The position numbers and the translations under genes were made by a program. This document shows positions 8,637 to 18,334 of a stretch of DNA of 64,000 nucleotides, one piece after another. A model generated the notes under the pieces. It ran no database searches. It saw only the letters and a list, made by a program, of their open reading frames with translations, and was not told where the DNA came from. Source of the stretch: Kosakonia sp. H02 (GTDB lineage: Bacteria; Pseudomonadota; Gammaproteobacteria; Enterobacterales; Enterobacteriaceae); contig CP131915.1 of the NCBI GenBank assembly GCA_030704225.1, forward strand, positions 930,001-994,000. Direction: 5' to 3'. Within the stretch, counting starts at the first letter, position 1, and every line of letters starts with the position of its first letter.

Positions 8637-10259
8637 ATGCCTCACTCCAGCGACTACGATGTGATCATTATCGGCGGCGGCGCAACGGGCGCAGGTATCG
8701 CCCGCGATTGCGCCCTGCGCGGCCTGCGCGCGGTGCTGCTTGAGCGCCACGATATCGCCACCGGCGCGACCGGGCGCAACCACGGTTTGCTGCACAGCGG
8801 CGCGCGTTATGCGGTCACCGATAACGAATCTGCGCGGGAATGCATTGCGGAAAACCAGATCCTCAAACGCATTGCCCGCCACTGTATTGAACCGACCGAT
8901 GGCCTGTTTATCACCCTGCCGGAAGATGACCTCGCTTATCAGCGCCAGTTTATTGACGCCTGTCGCAACGCGGGCATTCCGGCGCAGGCGATTTCACCGC
9001 AGGAAGCGCTGCGCATGGAGCCGAGCGTTAACCCGGCACTGACTGGCGCGGTGCGCGTGCCGGACGGCACCGTGGATCCCTTCCGCCTCACCGCCAGTAA
9101 TATGCTTGATGCCCGCGAGCACGGGGCGAAAATCCTGACCGGCCATGAAGTGTGCGGGCTGATTCGCGAGCGTAATACAGTACGCGGCGTCCGTCTGCTG
9201 CATGCCGCCAGCGGTGAAACAGCCGAAATTTATGCCCCCGTGGTAATCAATGCCGCCGGGATCTGGGGCCAACACATCGCCGAATATGCCGACCTGCGCA
9301 TTCGCATGTTCCCGGCCAAAGGCGCACTGCTTATCCTCGATCACCGCATTAATCAGCATGTGATCAACCGCTGCCGCAAACCGGCTGATGCCGATATTCT
9401 GGTGCCCGGCGACACCATCTCCCTGATTGGCACCACCTCAACGCATATTGATTATGCCGATATCGATAACCTGCGCGTGACGCCCGACGAGGTCGATATT
9501 TTGTTGCGCGAAGGGGAAAAGTTGGCTCCCATCATGGCGCAAACGCGTATTTTACGTGCTTACGCCGGGGTGCGCCCTTTGGTTGCCAGCGACGACGATC
9601 CGAGCGGGCGTAACGTTAGCCGCGGTATTGTGCTGCTGGATCACGCCGACCGTGACGGGCTGGAAGGTTTTATCACCATTACCGGCGGCAAGCTGATGAC
9701 CTACCGCCTGATGGCGGAATGGGCAACCGATGCGGTCTGCCGCAAACTTAACCACCGCGCGGCCTGCACCACGGCCACCACGCCGCTTCCGGGATCGCAG
9801 GCATCAACCGAACAGACGCTGAAAAAAATCATCTCCCTGCCCTCGCCGCTGCGCGGTTCGGCTGTCTATCGCCACGGCGATCGCACCCCGACCTGGCTCG
9901 GCAGCGACCGCCATAACCGCAGCCTGGTGTGTGAATGCGAAGCGGTCACTGCGGGCGAAGTGCAGTACGCTGTTGAAAACCTCAATGTCCACTCGCTGCT
10001 TGACCTGCGCCGCCGCACACGCGTTGGCATGGGCACCTGCCAGGGTGAATTGTGCGCCTGTCGCGCTGCCGGGCTACTGAACCGGCTGCATGTGACCAGT
10101 GAAAATGAGTCTCTCGAACAACTGGCGAATTTTCTGAACGAGCGCTGGAAAGGCATTAAACCGGTCGCCTGGGGCGATGCGCTGCGCGAAAGCGAGTTTA
10201 CGCGCTGGGTCTACCAGGGATTATGCGGGCTGGAGAAGGAGACAGAAGATGAGATTTGA
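8637..10259 (+). CDS. glpA: Anaerobic glycerol-3-phosphate dehydrogenase subunit A
   Basis: FAD-containing catalytic subunit of the anaerobic glycerol-3-phosphate dehydrogenase; it oxidises G3P to dihydroxyacetone phosphate and passes electrons through GlpB/GlpC to menaquinone. The N-terminal FAD-binding glycine motif IIGGGATGAG is at about residues 11-20. A C-terminal [2Fe-2S] BFD-like domain carries CECEAVTAGE and GTCQGELCACR. The ATG at 8637 (540 residues; E. coli 542) is preferred over GTG at 8604 because AGGA (8626-8629) is well placed and the homology begins there. The 3' end overlaps glpB by 11 bases. Confidence 0.97.
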   Translation: MPHSSDYDVIIIGGGATGAGIARDCALRGLRAVLLERHDIATGATGRNHGLLHSGARYAVTDNESARECIAENQILKRIARHCIEPTDGLFITLPEDDLAYQRQFIDACRNAGIPAQAISPQEALRMEPSVNPALTGAVRVPDGTVDPFRLTASNMLDAREHGAKILTGHEVCGLIRERNTVRGVRLLHAASGETAEIYAPVVINAAGIWGQHIAEYADLRIRMFPAKGALLILDHRINQHVINRCRKPADADILVPGDTISLIGTTSTHIDYADIDNLRVTPDEVDILLREGEKLAPIMAQTRILRAYAGVRPLVASDDDPSGRNVSRGIVLLDHADRDGLEGFITITGGKLMTYRLMAEWATDAVCRKLNHRAACTTATTPLPGSQASTEQTLKKIISLPSPLRGSAVYRHGDRTPTWLGSDRHNRSLVCECEAVTAGEVQYAVENLNVHSLLDLRRRTRVGMGTCQGELCACRAAGLLNRLHVTSENESLEQLANFLNERWKGIKPVAWGDALRESEFTRWVYQGLCGLEKETEDEI

Positions 10260-11505
10260 TACGGTGATCATCGGCGGCGGGCTGGCGGGTCTGTTGTGTG
10301 GTATTCGCCTGAGCGAAAGCGGCCAGCGCTGTGCCATTGTCAGCCGGGGTCAGAGCGCGTTGAGTTTCTCCTCCGGATCGCTCGATTTACTCTCGCATCT
10401 GCCCGACGGCCAGCCCGTCGATAATCTCGACAGCGCGATTGCCCACCTTCAGCAACAGCACAGTGAACATCCTTATGCCCGCCCTGGCGCAGAACGCGTG
10501 CGCCAGTATGCACAACAGACGCAAACGCTGCTCGCGGATTGTGGTCTGGCGTTGCAGGGCGATGTGGATACGCCGCACCTGCGCGTGACCCCGCTCGGCA
10601 CATTCCGCCAGGCGTGGCTCAGCCCGCAGGAAGTACCGCTCAAACCGTCTGCCGGTTTGCACACTGGCGTGGTCGGTATCAGCGGTTTTCTTGATTTCCA
10701 GCCGCAGCTTGCCGCCGGCGCGCTGCATAAACGCGGCATTAACGCTCAGGCCGAAGAGATAGAGTTGCCGTTGCTGGACCGCCTGCGCGACAACCCCAGC
10801 GAATTTCGCGCGGTAAATATTGCCCGGCAACTCGATATGCCAGAGCACTACAGTGCGCTGTATGAGGCCCTGCGCCCGGTAAGCGAGCGCTATGAGATGC
10901 TGTATCTGCCCGCCTGTTTTGGCCTGACGGACAGCGCCGTGTTTGAGCGCCTTAATCAGCAACTCGCCTGCCCGCTGCGCCTGCTGCCCACGCTGCCGCC
11001 TTCAGTGCCCGGCATGCGTATGCAGCTTTTGCTCCAGAAGCGCTTTATCCACAGCGGCGGCAGTTGGATGCCCGGCGATGAAGTTCTGCGCGCCAACATC
11101 CATCAACACCGCGTGGCTGAGTTATGGACGCGCAAACATGAGGATATTCCCCTACGCGCAAATCATGTGGTGCTCGCCAGCGGCAGCTTTTTCAGTAATG
11201 GTTTGATTGCCGGGCGCGATCGCGTGCGCGAAGCGGTATTTGATCTCGATGTATTGCAAAACGCTGAACGCCGCGACTGGTATCGTGACGACGTATTTGA
11301 TACGCAGCCGTGGCAACAATTTGGCGTCCAAACCGATGCGCAACTGCGCGGCCTGCGCCAGGGCCAGCCGCTGGAAAATCTTTATGTGATTGGCTCTGTA
11401 CTGGGCGGGTATGATGCCATCGCACAAGGTTGTGGCGGCGGCGTTTGCGCGGTCACCGCCCTGCATGCGGCACAACAGATTAGCGCTCAGGGAGGCAAAC
11501 AATGA
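10249..11505 (+). CDS. glpB: Anaerobic glycerol-3-phosphate dehydrogenase subunit B
   Basis: Flavoprotein subunit that, with GlpA, forms the soluble dimer of the anaerobic G3P dehydrogenase. It has 418 residues (E. coli 419) and begins MRFDTVIIGGGLAGL, a dinucleotide-binding motif. The conserved C-terminal segment IGSVLGGYDAIAQGCGGG is present. The start lies inside the end of glpA with a GGAGA nearby, so an upstream frame opening at 10177 is not used. It overlaps glpC by ATGA. Confidence 0.96.
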   Translation: MRFDTVIIGGGLAGLLCGIRLSESGQRCAIVSRGQSALSFSSGSLDLLSHLPDGQPVDNLDSAIAHLQQQHSEHPYARPGAERVRQYAQQTQTLLADCGLALQGDVDTPHLRVTPLGTFRQAWLSPQEVPLKPSAGLHTGVVGISGFLDFQPQLAAGALHKRGINAQAEEIELPLLDRLRDNPSEFRAVNIARQLDMPEHYSALYEALRPVSERYEMLYLPACFGLTDSAVFERLNQQLACPLRLLPTLPPSVPGMRMQLLLQKRFIHSGGSWMPGDEVLRANIHQHRVAELWTRKHEDIPLRANHVVLASGSFFSNGLIAGRDRVREAVFDLDVLQNAERRDWYRDDVFDTQPWQQFGVQTDAQLRGLRQGQPLENLYVIGSVLGGYDAIAQGCGGGVCAVTALHAAQQISAQGGKQ

Positions 11506-12692
11506 CCAGCACGCAATTTGAAAGCTGTATCAAATGCACGGTTTGCACCACCGCCTGCCCGGTGAGCCGGGTTAATCCAGCTTATCCTGGCCCGAAACAG
11601 GCCGGCCCGGACGGTGAACGCCTGCGCCTGAAAGATGCCGCGCTGTATGACGATGCGCTGAAATATTGCACCAACTGTAAACGTTGCGAAACCGCCTGCC
11701 CTTCAGGCGTGAAAATTGGCGATATCATCCAGCGCGCCCGCGCGCAGTACGCGCCAAAACCTCTCTCGGTGCGTAACGCTATTCTCAGCCATACGGATTT
11801 GATGGGCACACTGTCGACGCCAGTCGCGCCGTTAGTTAACGCCGCAACATCACTGAAACCGGTGCGTCAGTTGCTGGATAAAGCCTTAAAAATCGATCAT
11901 CACCGCACTTTGCCGAAATATTCCCACGGCACGTTTCGCCGCTGGTATCGCAGCGTTGCCGCCGAACAACAAGCTTTCCCGCAACAGGTGGCCTTCTTTC
12001 ACGGCTGTTATGTCAATTATAACCATCCGCAGTTGGGCAAAGATCTTATTCGTGTGCTCAATCAGATGGGCATCGGCGTGCAGTTATTGCAGCGGGAAAA
12101 ATGCTGTGGCGTACCGCTGATTGCCAACGGCTTTTTCGATAAAGCGAAAAAACAGGCGCAGTTCAATGTGCAGTCGCTGGAGCAGGCGATTGGCATAAAT
12201 GGCCTGCCGGTGATTGCCACCTCGTCTACCTGTGCCTTTACCCTGCGTGACGAATACCCGCACCTGCTGGAGGTGGATAACAGCCATCTGCGTTCGCACA
12301 TCGATTTAGCTACCCGCTGGATCTGGCGTATGCTCGACGAAGGCCACACGCTACGGCTTCGTGAAACACCGCTGAAAGTGGTCTATCACACACCTTGTCA
12401 TATGGAGAAAATGGGCTGGACGCACTACACGCTGGAACTGTTACGGCGAATTCCTGGGCTGGAGCTGACGGTGCTGGATTCAAACTGCTGCGGGATAGCG
12501 GGAACCTACGGCTTTAAACGTGAAAACTACTCTACATCGCAAGCGATTGGCGCGCCGCTGTTTGCGCAAATTGAAGCCAGCGGCGCGGATGTCGTGGTGA
12601 CCGATTGCGAAACCTGTAAATGGCAGATTGAGATGTCCACCAGCAAGCGCTGTGAACATCCCATCCAGCTACTGGCGCGTGCACTGGCGTAA
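11502..12692 (+). CDS. glpC: Anaerobic glycerol-3-phosphate dehydrogenase subunit C
   Basis: Membrane-associated iron-sulfur subunit that links GlpAB to menaquinone. At 396 residues it equals E. coli GlpC. Two [4Fe-4S] motifs are visible, C9/C12/C15/C19 (CIKCTVCTTACP) and C56/C59/C62/C66 (CTNCKRCETACP). Two heterodisulfide-reductase-type cysteine-rich (CCG) domains follow, with EKCCGVP and SNCCGIAG. It is translationally coupled to glpB through an ATGA overlap and ends the operon, 7 bases from convergent yfaY. Confidence 0.97.
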   Translation: MTSTQFESCIKCTVCTTACPVSRVNPAYPGPKQAGPDGERLRLKDAALYDDALKYCTNCKRCETACPSGVKIGDIIQRARAQYAPKPLSVRNAILSHTDLMGTLSTPVAPLVNAATSLKPVRQLLDKALKIDHHRTLPKYSHGTFRRWYRSVAAEQQAFPQQVAFFHGCYVNYNHPQLGKDLIRVLNQMGIGVQLLQREKCCGVPLIANGFFDKAKKQAQFNVQSLEQAIGINGLPVIATSSTCAFTLRDEYPHLLEVDNSHLRSHIDLATRWIWRMLDEGHTLRLRETPLKVVYHTPCHMEKMGWTHYTLELLRRIPGLELTVLDSNCCGIAGTYGFKRENYSTSQAIGAPLFAQIEASGADVVVTDCETCKWQIEMSTSKRCEHPIQLLARALA

Positions 12693-12699
12693 CGAGACC

Positions 12700-13899
12700 T
12701 TACTCCACCGACAGGGTTTCGATGACGTTAATCCAGCCGTGATCGCTGGCGATATCTTTACCTGCCAGCCAGCGGCGCAGGATATTCAGCGCCATCATGG
12801 CACACACTTCCTGGCGCACCGCCAGCCCGTGACGATTGGTGTTGAATCGCACCCGTAAGGCGCGCGTGCCTTGCGGCGTTGCCAGCGCAAAGTTAAGGCA
12901 CTCTTCTTCGAGACCGGTCACCGTTAACGCCAGCCCGGCGAGATGCCGGTTACGCAGTTCTGTGGTCCAGCGAGCCGTTTGCGCCAGCGCTTCCGCCTGC
13001 GGGGGCAGCACTTCACTGGCGAGCAATGGCGCACCGGCGCGAGAGAGTTGCAGCGCCACCAGCCCGCTGGTGAACTGTTCGCTCAGGGTCAGGCTTAGCT
13101 GGCGCTCGCGCAGGGTGGCGGCAAGGGCTGCCGGTAAACCTTCCGTTCCTTCGAAAATAAGGCTTTCACCCGCGACGCGTTTTACTTCCGGCCATAGCGC
13201 TTCCATCGCCGCGCGATGTTCCGCCGGGCCGGTCAGTTTCAGTTCAATAATCGGCATCGATGAGCGATAGCCCATCACCACGCCAGGCGGCAATTCAAGG
13301 TGTTGCAGGCTCTGGGCCAGATCGCTTTCCGAGCGGCCAAAGGTGGTCAGACGCAGGCACACAGGCGGTTGCGGCAAGGTGAAACGTGCGCGCAGGCGCG
13401 GCACAATTTCATGCTCGACCATCACTTTGAATTCCGACGGTACGCCGGGCGTGAAGAACATCAGGCAGCGGTTCAGTTGCATGGCAAAACCGCAAGCGGT
13501 GCCGACCGGGTTATCGACCAGTTCGGCGCTGGCGGGGATTTCCGCCTGTTTGCGGTTGCTCGGTGCCATGACGCGGCCGCGCTCGGTGAAAAAACGTTCC
13601 ATTTGCGCCAGCCAGGCTTCGTGCAGCACCAGCCCTTCACCTTTTGCCGTGGCCGCCGCCAGCGCACTCAGATCATCACTGGTTGGCCCGAGGCCGCCGT
13701 TGACGATCAGCACATCGGCGTGTTCACTGCGTTCGCGCAAAATGGCAATCAGGTCGTCGAGATTGTCGCCGACGGTATTACGACGCGTTAACGGCAGCCC
13801 CTGGTTAAAGAAAAAGTCGGCCAGCCAGGCCGCATTGGTATCAATAATCTGACCATGCAGTACTTCATCGCCGGTCGATAACATCTCCACATTTAACAT
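12700..13899 (-). CDS. yfaY: CinA-family protein YfaY
   Basis: Homologue of E. coli YfaY (400 residues; 399 here from the ATG at 13899, preceded by AGGAG). The N-terminal half is the CinA/MoCF-type domain with VNGGLGPTSDDLSALAAATA, related to ADP-ribose or nucleotide pyrophosphatases. The C-terminal half corresponds to the PncC (NMN amidohydrolase) domain but is divergent. From memory, E. coli YfaY is not the active NMN amidase, so its physiological role is open. It stands alone, convergent with glpC. Confidence 0.93.
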   Translation of the reverse strand: MLNVEMLSTGDEVLHGQIIDTNAAWLADFFFNQGLPLTRRNTVGDNLDDLIAILRERSEHADVLIVNGGLGPTSDDLSALAAATAKGEGLVLHEAWLAQMERFFTERGRVMAPSNRKQAEIPASAELVDNPVGTACGFAMQLNRCLMFFTPGVPSEFKVMVEHEIVPRLRARFTLPQPPVCLRLTTFGRSESDLAQSLQHLELPPGVVMGYRSSMPIIELKLTGPAEHRAAMEALWPEVKRVAGESLIFEGTEGLPAALAATLRERQLSLTLSEQFTSGLVALQLSRAGAPLLASEVLPPQAEALAQTARWTTELRNRHLAGLALTVTGLEEECLNFALATPQGTRALRVRFNTNRHGLAVRQEVCAMMALNILRRWLAGKDIASDHGWINVIETLSVE

Positions 13900-13979
13900 C
13901 GTTAGCTCCTGCAATCGGGGTTGAAACACTATAGCGCATGCGCAGATAAACTGGCGCGGCCGGACGCCGCGCCGGGGGA

Positions 13980-14522
13980 TCAGAAGCTGGCGCTGGCGCC
14001 GATATACGGGCCGTCGGCCACAACGTTGTCGCGGCGGCCATCTTTACCGGCCATATCGATATAACGATAACCGGCTTCAACGGTGAACGGACGCATAATG
14101 GTGTAACGCACACCGGCATTGGCTTCCTGGTACTCTTTAATCCCGCTGGAGAGTGAATCAGGCGAGTAGTAGTACTCACCGAAAATGCTAAAGCTGCTGG
14201 CGATATGCCACTGCAAACCGCCGCCAACGGCCACGGCGTACCCTTCGCTGCCTTCGTCGGGATTCAGATAAATCCCTTTACCGCCGACGGTAGCGAGGAA
14301 CGGGCCGAGCGGCAGGTTGTAACCCAGCCCCAGGCTCGCGGTATCACCATCATCTTCGCTGTGCGCCCAGTTACCGCTCACTGCGATACCGCTGGTTTCG
14401 GTTCCCAGACCGAAACCGAGGTTGGTGTAGTCTTTGCCAATCTGGCCGTTCAGGCTGACAGCCTGTGCCCCGGTGGAGGCCAGCAACACGCTGGCTAATC
14501 CTAATAACGCCACTTTTTTCAT
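13980..14522 (-). CDS. yfaZ: Outer-membrane beta-barrel-like protein YfaZ
   Basis: A 180-residue protein with a clear signal peptide (positive MKK, hydrophobic core to about residue 20, TGAQA cleavage context). The remainder is rich in alternating aromatic and glycine strands, typical of a small outer-membrane barrel, and ends in a C-terminal phenylalanine (ASASF). It is collinear with E. coli YfaZ, whose function is unknown. The start at 14522 is chosen by the signal peptide; a longer frame upstream has no support. It is divergent from nudI. Confidence 0.93.
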   Translation of the reverse strand: MKKVALLGLASVLLASTGAQAVSLNGQIGKDYTNLGFGLGTETSGIAVSGNWAHSEDDGDTASLGLGYNLPLGPFLATVGGKGIYLNPDEGSEGYAVAVGGGLQWHIASSFSIFGEYYYSPDSLSSGIKEYQEANAGVRYTIMRPFTVEAGYRYIDMAGKDGRRDNVVADGPYIGASASF

Positions 14523-14694
14523 TTTTAATTTCCGCACATAACGGGCCAATGCCCAAAAGCCTCTGATTGTACGCCTATTTTTCTGCCAGAAGAATGAATA
14601 AAAAAAGGGTTCAATTATTGTCAGGGTCAATATTTCAGCGCTGCTGCATGGTATAAGATGGCACATTCTGTGCGTCTGCTTTAAGGAGAAAATA

Positions 14695-15120
14695 ATGCGA
14701 CAACGGACAATTGTTTGCCCACTGATTGAAAATAACGGCGCGTACTTGCTGTGTAAAATGGCCGATGACCGCGGCGTCTTTCCCGGCCAGTGGGCATTAT
14801 CAGGCGGTGGCGTGGAGCCAGGAGAGCGGATTGAAGAGGCGCTGCGCCGCGAGATCCGCGAAGAGCTGGGTGACAAGCTTGAACTGCGCCAAATAACGCC
14901 CTGGACCTTTCGTGATGATATGCGGATAAAAACCTACGCCGACGGCAGCAAAGAAGAAATCTATATGATTTACCTGATCTTTGACTGCGTCAGCGCCAAT
15001 CGCGACGTCGTCATCAATGAGGAATTTCAGGACTACGCCTGGGTTGCCCCTGCGGATCTGCACCGCTATGACTTAAACGAGGCGACCCGCTACACGTTAA
15101 CGCTGAAAGGATTGCTTTGA
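14695..15120 (+). CDS. nudI: Nudix nucleoside triphosphatase NudI
   Basis: Nudix hydrolase of 141 residues, equal to E. coli NudI (YfaO), which prefers pyrimidine deoxynucleoside triphosphates such as dUTP, dTTP and dCTP. The Nudix box spans residues 38-60, with GGVEPGERIEE and the metal-binding REIREELG. AAGGAG lies upstream of the ATG. It is convergent with menE. Confidence 0.95.
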   Translation: MRQRTIVCPLIENNGAYLLCKMADDRGVFPGQWALSGGGVEPGERIEEALRREIREELGDKLELRQITPWTFRDDMRIKTYADGSKEEIYMIYLIFDCVSANRDVVINEEFQDYAWVAPADLHRYDLNEATRYTLTLKGLL

Positions 15121-15150
15121 GCCTCCCAGGCTCGCAAAAAAAGCCAGACG

Positions 15151-16515
15151 CTATTTTTCCGCGCGGTTAACCCATTGTTGCACCGCACGGCGGGAGATTT
15201 TGATCCCACCATTTTTGAGATCGGCGGGTAGCGCCAGCCAACGTACCGGTTGCTGAAAACGCGCCAGTTTATTCGCCACCCATGCGCTCAGCGCGGCGGT
15301 ATTCACTTCGCCTTCACATTCAACAACTGCGACGGGCCGCTGGCCGAATTCCGCATCATCGACCGGTACCACAAGGACTTGCAGCACCTGTGGATGGCGG
15401 GCGATTATGCGCTCCACCTCTTCGGGCTGAATGCCTTCACCGCCGCTAAAAAAGAGGTTATCCAGCCTACCGTGAATAGTCAGGCAGCCATCGTTCAGCA
15501 CCCCGCGATCGCGGGTGGGAAACCAGCCGTCAGCATTGACCATCGGCAACAGTTCACCGTCGCGCCAGTAGCCGGATGCCTGGCTACTGGCGCGCAGCCA
15601 CACCTCTTCGTCGACAATTTTGACCTCGCGGCCCGGCAGGGCGTAGCCCACATCCGGTGCGCCATCGGCCTCTTTCGCGCAAACCGTTGAGGCAAACTCA
15701 GTCAACCCGTAACCACACCAGCTACGAATACCGTGCGCGCGCGCCTGTAACGTGAGTTCAACCGGGATAGCCGCCCCGCCGAGCAAAACAGCCTTTAGTG
15801 AGAGGGGGTGATTATCGTTGAGTAAACGCCAGAGCTGCGTGGGTACCAGCGATGCATGGCTACAGTCGGACAGCGCCTGCTCCAGCGGTAAAGTGTGATG
15901 CACCGTGATGCGCGCACCGGCGAACAGCCAGCGCCATAAAATGCCCTGCCCGGAAACATGAAACAGCGGCAGCGAGAGGAGCCAGTCATCTTGCGGCGCA
16001 AACGGGATCAACGCGAGTACGCCTTCGGCGCTGGCAAGATGCGCCGCACAGGTATGCACCGCCGCTTTTGGTAAACCGGTGGAGCCGGACGTTAATGTCA
16101 TTGACGCCAGCCGCTGCGCCTGCCAGCCCACAGCGTAAGTCCCCTCGACCTCGGTCATTTCCAGGGCAGTCAACCCGCCGTGTAGCGGCACTGGCTCAAA
16201 ATCGAGGGCGAAACGCAGCGTCAATGGCGGCAGGAGCGCATCCAGCAACAGTGCGGGCAATTGCGGGTTAACGGGTAATATCCGCGCCCCGCATTGCAGC
16301 AGTGCCAGCCAGGTGAGAACGGTTTCCGGCTGGTTGCGGGCGCGCAACATCACGCCATCACCCTCGCGCACACCCTGGCGGGCAAAACCGGTTGCCAGAT
16401 GGTCAACGCGTACGCAGAGTTGCTGCCAGTTCAGGGTTTGCTGCCCGAGGCGAATCGCCGCCTGTTCCCCGCGCATCTGACGCCAGTAACGCCAGGGCCA
16501 GTCGGAAAACATCAT
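15151..16515 (-). CDS. menE: o-Succinylbenzoate-CoA ligase
   Basis: Adenylating enzyme of menaquinone synthesis that activates o-succinylbenzoate to its CoA ester. It has 454 residues (E. coli 451). The AMP-binding P-loop MTLTSGSTGLPKAA is at about residues 139-152, and the hinge/C-domain motifs RLDNLFFSGGEGIQPEEVE and the catalytic lysine region LKNGGIKISRR near the end are present. Its ATG overlaps the menC stop (ATGA), so this first Met is preferred to the second. It is the last gene of the men operon. Confidence 0.96.
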   Translation of the reverse strand: MMFSDWPWRYWRQMRGEQAAIRLGQQTLNWQQLCVRVDHLATGFARQGVREGDGVMLRARNQPETVLTWLALLQCGARILPVNPQLPALLLDALLPPLTLRFALDFEPVPLHGGLTALEMTEVEGTYAVGWQAQRLASMTLTSGSTGLPKAAVHTCAAHLASAEGVLALIPFAPQDDWLLSLPLFHVSGQGILWRWLFAGARITVHHTLPLEQALSDCSHASLVPTQLWRLLNDNHPLSLKAVLLGGAAIPVELTLQARAHGIRSWCGYGLTEFASTVCAKEADGAPDVGYALPGREVKIVDEEVWLRASSQASGYWRDGELLPMVNADGWFPTRDRGVLNDGCLTIHGRLDNLFFSGGEGIQPEEVERIIARHPQVLQVLVVPVDDAEFGQRPVAVVECEGEVNTAALSAWVANKLARFQQPVRWLALPADLKNGGIKISRRAVQQWVNRAEK

Positions 16516-17477
16516 AGTAAAGGTTCCAGTGCATCAACCGGCAAGCAGGGTAAATCACTCTCTGGCCAGCGGCGGATCAACTGGCACTGCATCAGTTGTA
16601 AGGTATCCAGCCCCGGCACGGTGCCCGGCGTCAGCCAGGCGGCAATGCGTGCCAGTTGCGTTAAGCCAAGGCTCGACTCGACAGATGAACTGATGACCAC
16701 CGTCAGGCCGAGCGCTTGCGCTTGCGCAACCTGCTGCTGCACTTTTTGCAGGCTACCGGTGAGTGTCGGTTTGATAACCACAGCGCTCACACCTTGCTTG
16801 TGCTCAAACGAAAAATCCTCGTCGCGCAGGCTCTCATCCCAGGCGATGGCAATCCCGCTTTCCTGCGCGAACGCCAGCGACTCTTCACGCCGCTGACAAG
16901 GCTCTTCAAGAAATACGATGCGCGCACGATATTCCGGGTTCACATATTTAGCGAATTGTTGCGCTTTCAGCGGCGTCCAGGCGCGGTTTGCATCCAGGCG
17001 CAGGTGCAGATCGGGAATCGATTCCAGCAGCAGGTTGACCACCATGCCGTCGCGCACGGCTTCATACAGCCCGACTTTCACTTTTGCCAGCTTCTCGCCG
17101 GGCAAGGCGGCCAGGGTGGCGAACAACTCGTCCGGATCGCCAGTACAGAGCATCGCCGCGCGGTAATCGGCAGGTTGCGGCAGTGCATCATGCAGCTCCG
17201 CCAGCGCGCAACTGAGGCCGAACGCCGCAGAAGGCGGCGCAGGCAATGGCGAAGATGCGCCGTCCAGCCAGCCACGCACCCAGTCAATAACGACCGGCTG
17301 AACCTCATCAAGCGTTTCCCGGCTGAAGCCCGGCAGCGGCGCTATTTCCCCCCAGCCTTCATGCCCATTCTCTTGCAGATGGACGAACAGCCCGTCGCGG
17401 GTCTTCAGACGGCGTTCACGCAGCACTACGCCTGCATCAAGCGGGATTTGCCAGCGGTAAACCTGCGCCTGTCGCAT
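16512..17477 (-). CDS. menC: o-Succinylbenzoate synthase
   Basis: Enolase-superfamily dehydratase that converts SHCHC to o-succinylbenzoate. It has 321 residues (E. coli 320). The catalytic lysine pair sits in AKVKVGLYE (Lys132/Lys134), the metal ligands in LRLDANRAW, FLEEPC and IAWDESL, and the second catalytic lysine in AVVIKPTLTGS. It overlaps menB by one base (TAATG) and menE by ATGA, which indicates tight coupling. Confidence 0.97.
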   Translation of the reverse strand: MRQAQVYRWQIPLDAGVVLRERRLKTRDGLFVHLQENGHEGWGEIAPLPGFSRETLDEVQPVVIDWVRGWLDGASSPLPAPPSAAFGLSCALAELHDALPQPADYRAAMLCTGDPDELFATLAALPGEKLAKVKVGLYEAVRDGMVVNLLLESIPDLHLRLDANRAWTPLKAQQFAKYVNPEYRARIVFLEEPCQRREESLAFAQESGIAIAWDESLRDEDFSFEHKQGVSAVVIKPTLTGSLQKVQQQVAQAQALGLTVVISSSVESSLGLTQLARIAAWLTPGTVPGLDTLQLMQCQLIRRWPESDLPCLPVDALEPLL

Positions 17478-18334
17478 TACGGGTTCCGTTTAAATTTGCT
17501 GAAGTCAGGCTGGCGTTTCTGGTTAAAGGCGTTGCGCCCTTCCTGCCCTTCTTCGGTCATATAGAACAGCATCGTGGCGTTGCCCGCCAGCTCCTGCAAA
17601 CCGGCCTGACCATCGCAATCGGCGTTGAGCGCAGCTTTCAGGCAGCGCAGCGCCATTGGGCTGTTTTGCAGCATTTCACGACACCAGCGCACGGTCTCTT
17701 TTTCCAGCTCTGCAACCGGCACAACGGTATTGACCAGCCCCATGTCCAGCGCCTGCTGCGCATCGTACTGACGGCAGAGGAACCAGATTTCGCGGGCTTT
17801 TTTCTGCCCGACAATACGCGCCATATAGGAAGCGCCCCAGCCGCCGTCGAAGGAGCCGACTTTCGGGCCGGTCTGGCCGAAAATGGCATTTTCCGCCGCG
17901 ATGGTCAGATCGCACATCATATGCAGGACGTGGCCGCCGCCAATAGAATAACCGGCAACCATTGCCACCACCGGTTTCGGACAGGTGCGGATCTGGCGCT
18001 GGAAGTCGAGAACGTTAAGGTGATGGACACCGGAATCATCCTGATAGCCGCCGTAATCGCCGCGCACTTTCTGATCACCACCGGCACAGAAGGCTTTTTC
18101 CCCTTCACCAGTCAAAATGATCACCCCGATGTTGTCGTCATAACGTGCGTCGGACATCGCATCGATCATCTCTTTTACCGTCAGCGGGCGAAAGGCGTTG
18201 CGCACTTCTGGGCGGTTAATGGTGATTTTGGCGATGCCGTCGGCGGATTTCTGATAACGGATGTCGGTGTAACCTTCGGAACAGTCACGCCATTCAACCG
18301 GCGCGTAGAGCATGCTTTCATCGGGGTAGATCAT
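17477..18334 (-). CDS. menB: 1,4-Dihydroxy-2-naphthoyl-CoA synthase
   Basis: Crotonase-fold enzyme closing the naphthoquinone ring from o-succinylbenzoyl-CoA. Its 285 residues match E. coli. Crotonase signatures include the oxyanion-hole region GYSIGGGHVLHMMCDLTIA and the active-site loop QTGPKVGSFDGGWGAS typical of MenB, with FCAGGDQKVRG near the CoA site. The start overlaps the menH stop by ATGA. Confidence 0.98.
   Translation of the reverse strand: MIYPDESMLYAPVEWRDCSEGYTDIRYQKSADGIAKITINRPEVRNAFRPLTVKEMIDAMSDARYDDNIGVIILTGEGEKAFCAGGDQKVRGDYGGYQDDSGVHHLNVLDFQRQIRTCPKPVVAMVAGYSIGGGHVLHMMCDLTIAAENAIFGQTGPKVGSFDGGWGASYMARIVGQKKAREIWFLCRQYDAQQALDMGLVNTVVPVAELEKETVRWCREMLQNSPMALRCLKAALNADCDGQAGLQELAGNATMLFYMTEEGQEGRNAFNQKRQPDFSKFKRNP

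Noticed and set aside
14523..14876. N-terminal extension of yfaZ
   Set aside because: The added residues precede a perfect signal peptide and overlap the divergent nudI promoter and coding region.
15119..15150. Hairpin plus A/T tract between nudI and menE as a terminator
   Set aside because: GAGCCT/AGGCTC is followed by A on the plus strand, and on the minus strand the T-run precedes the stem, so neither orientation gives a proper intrinsic terminator.
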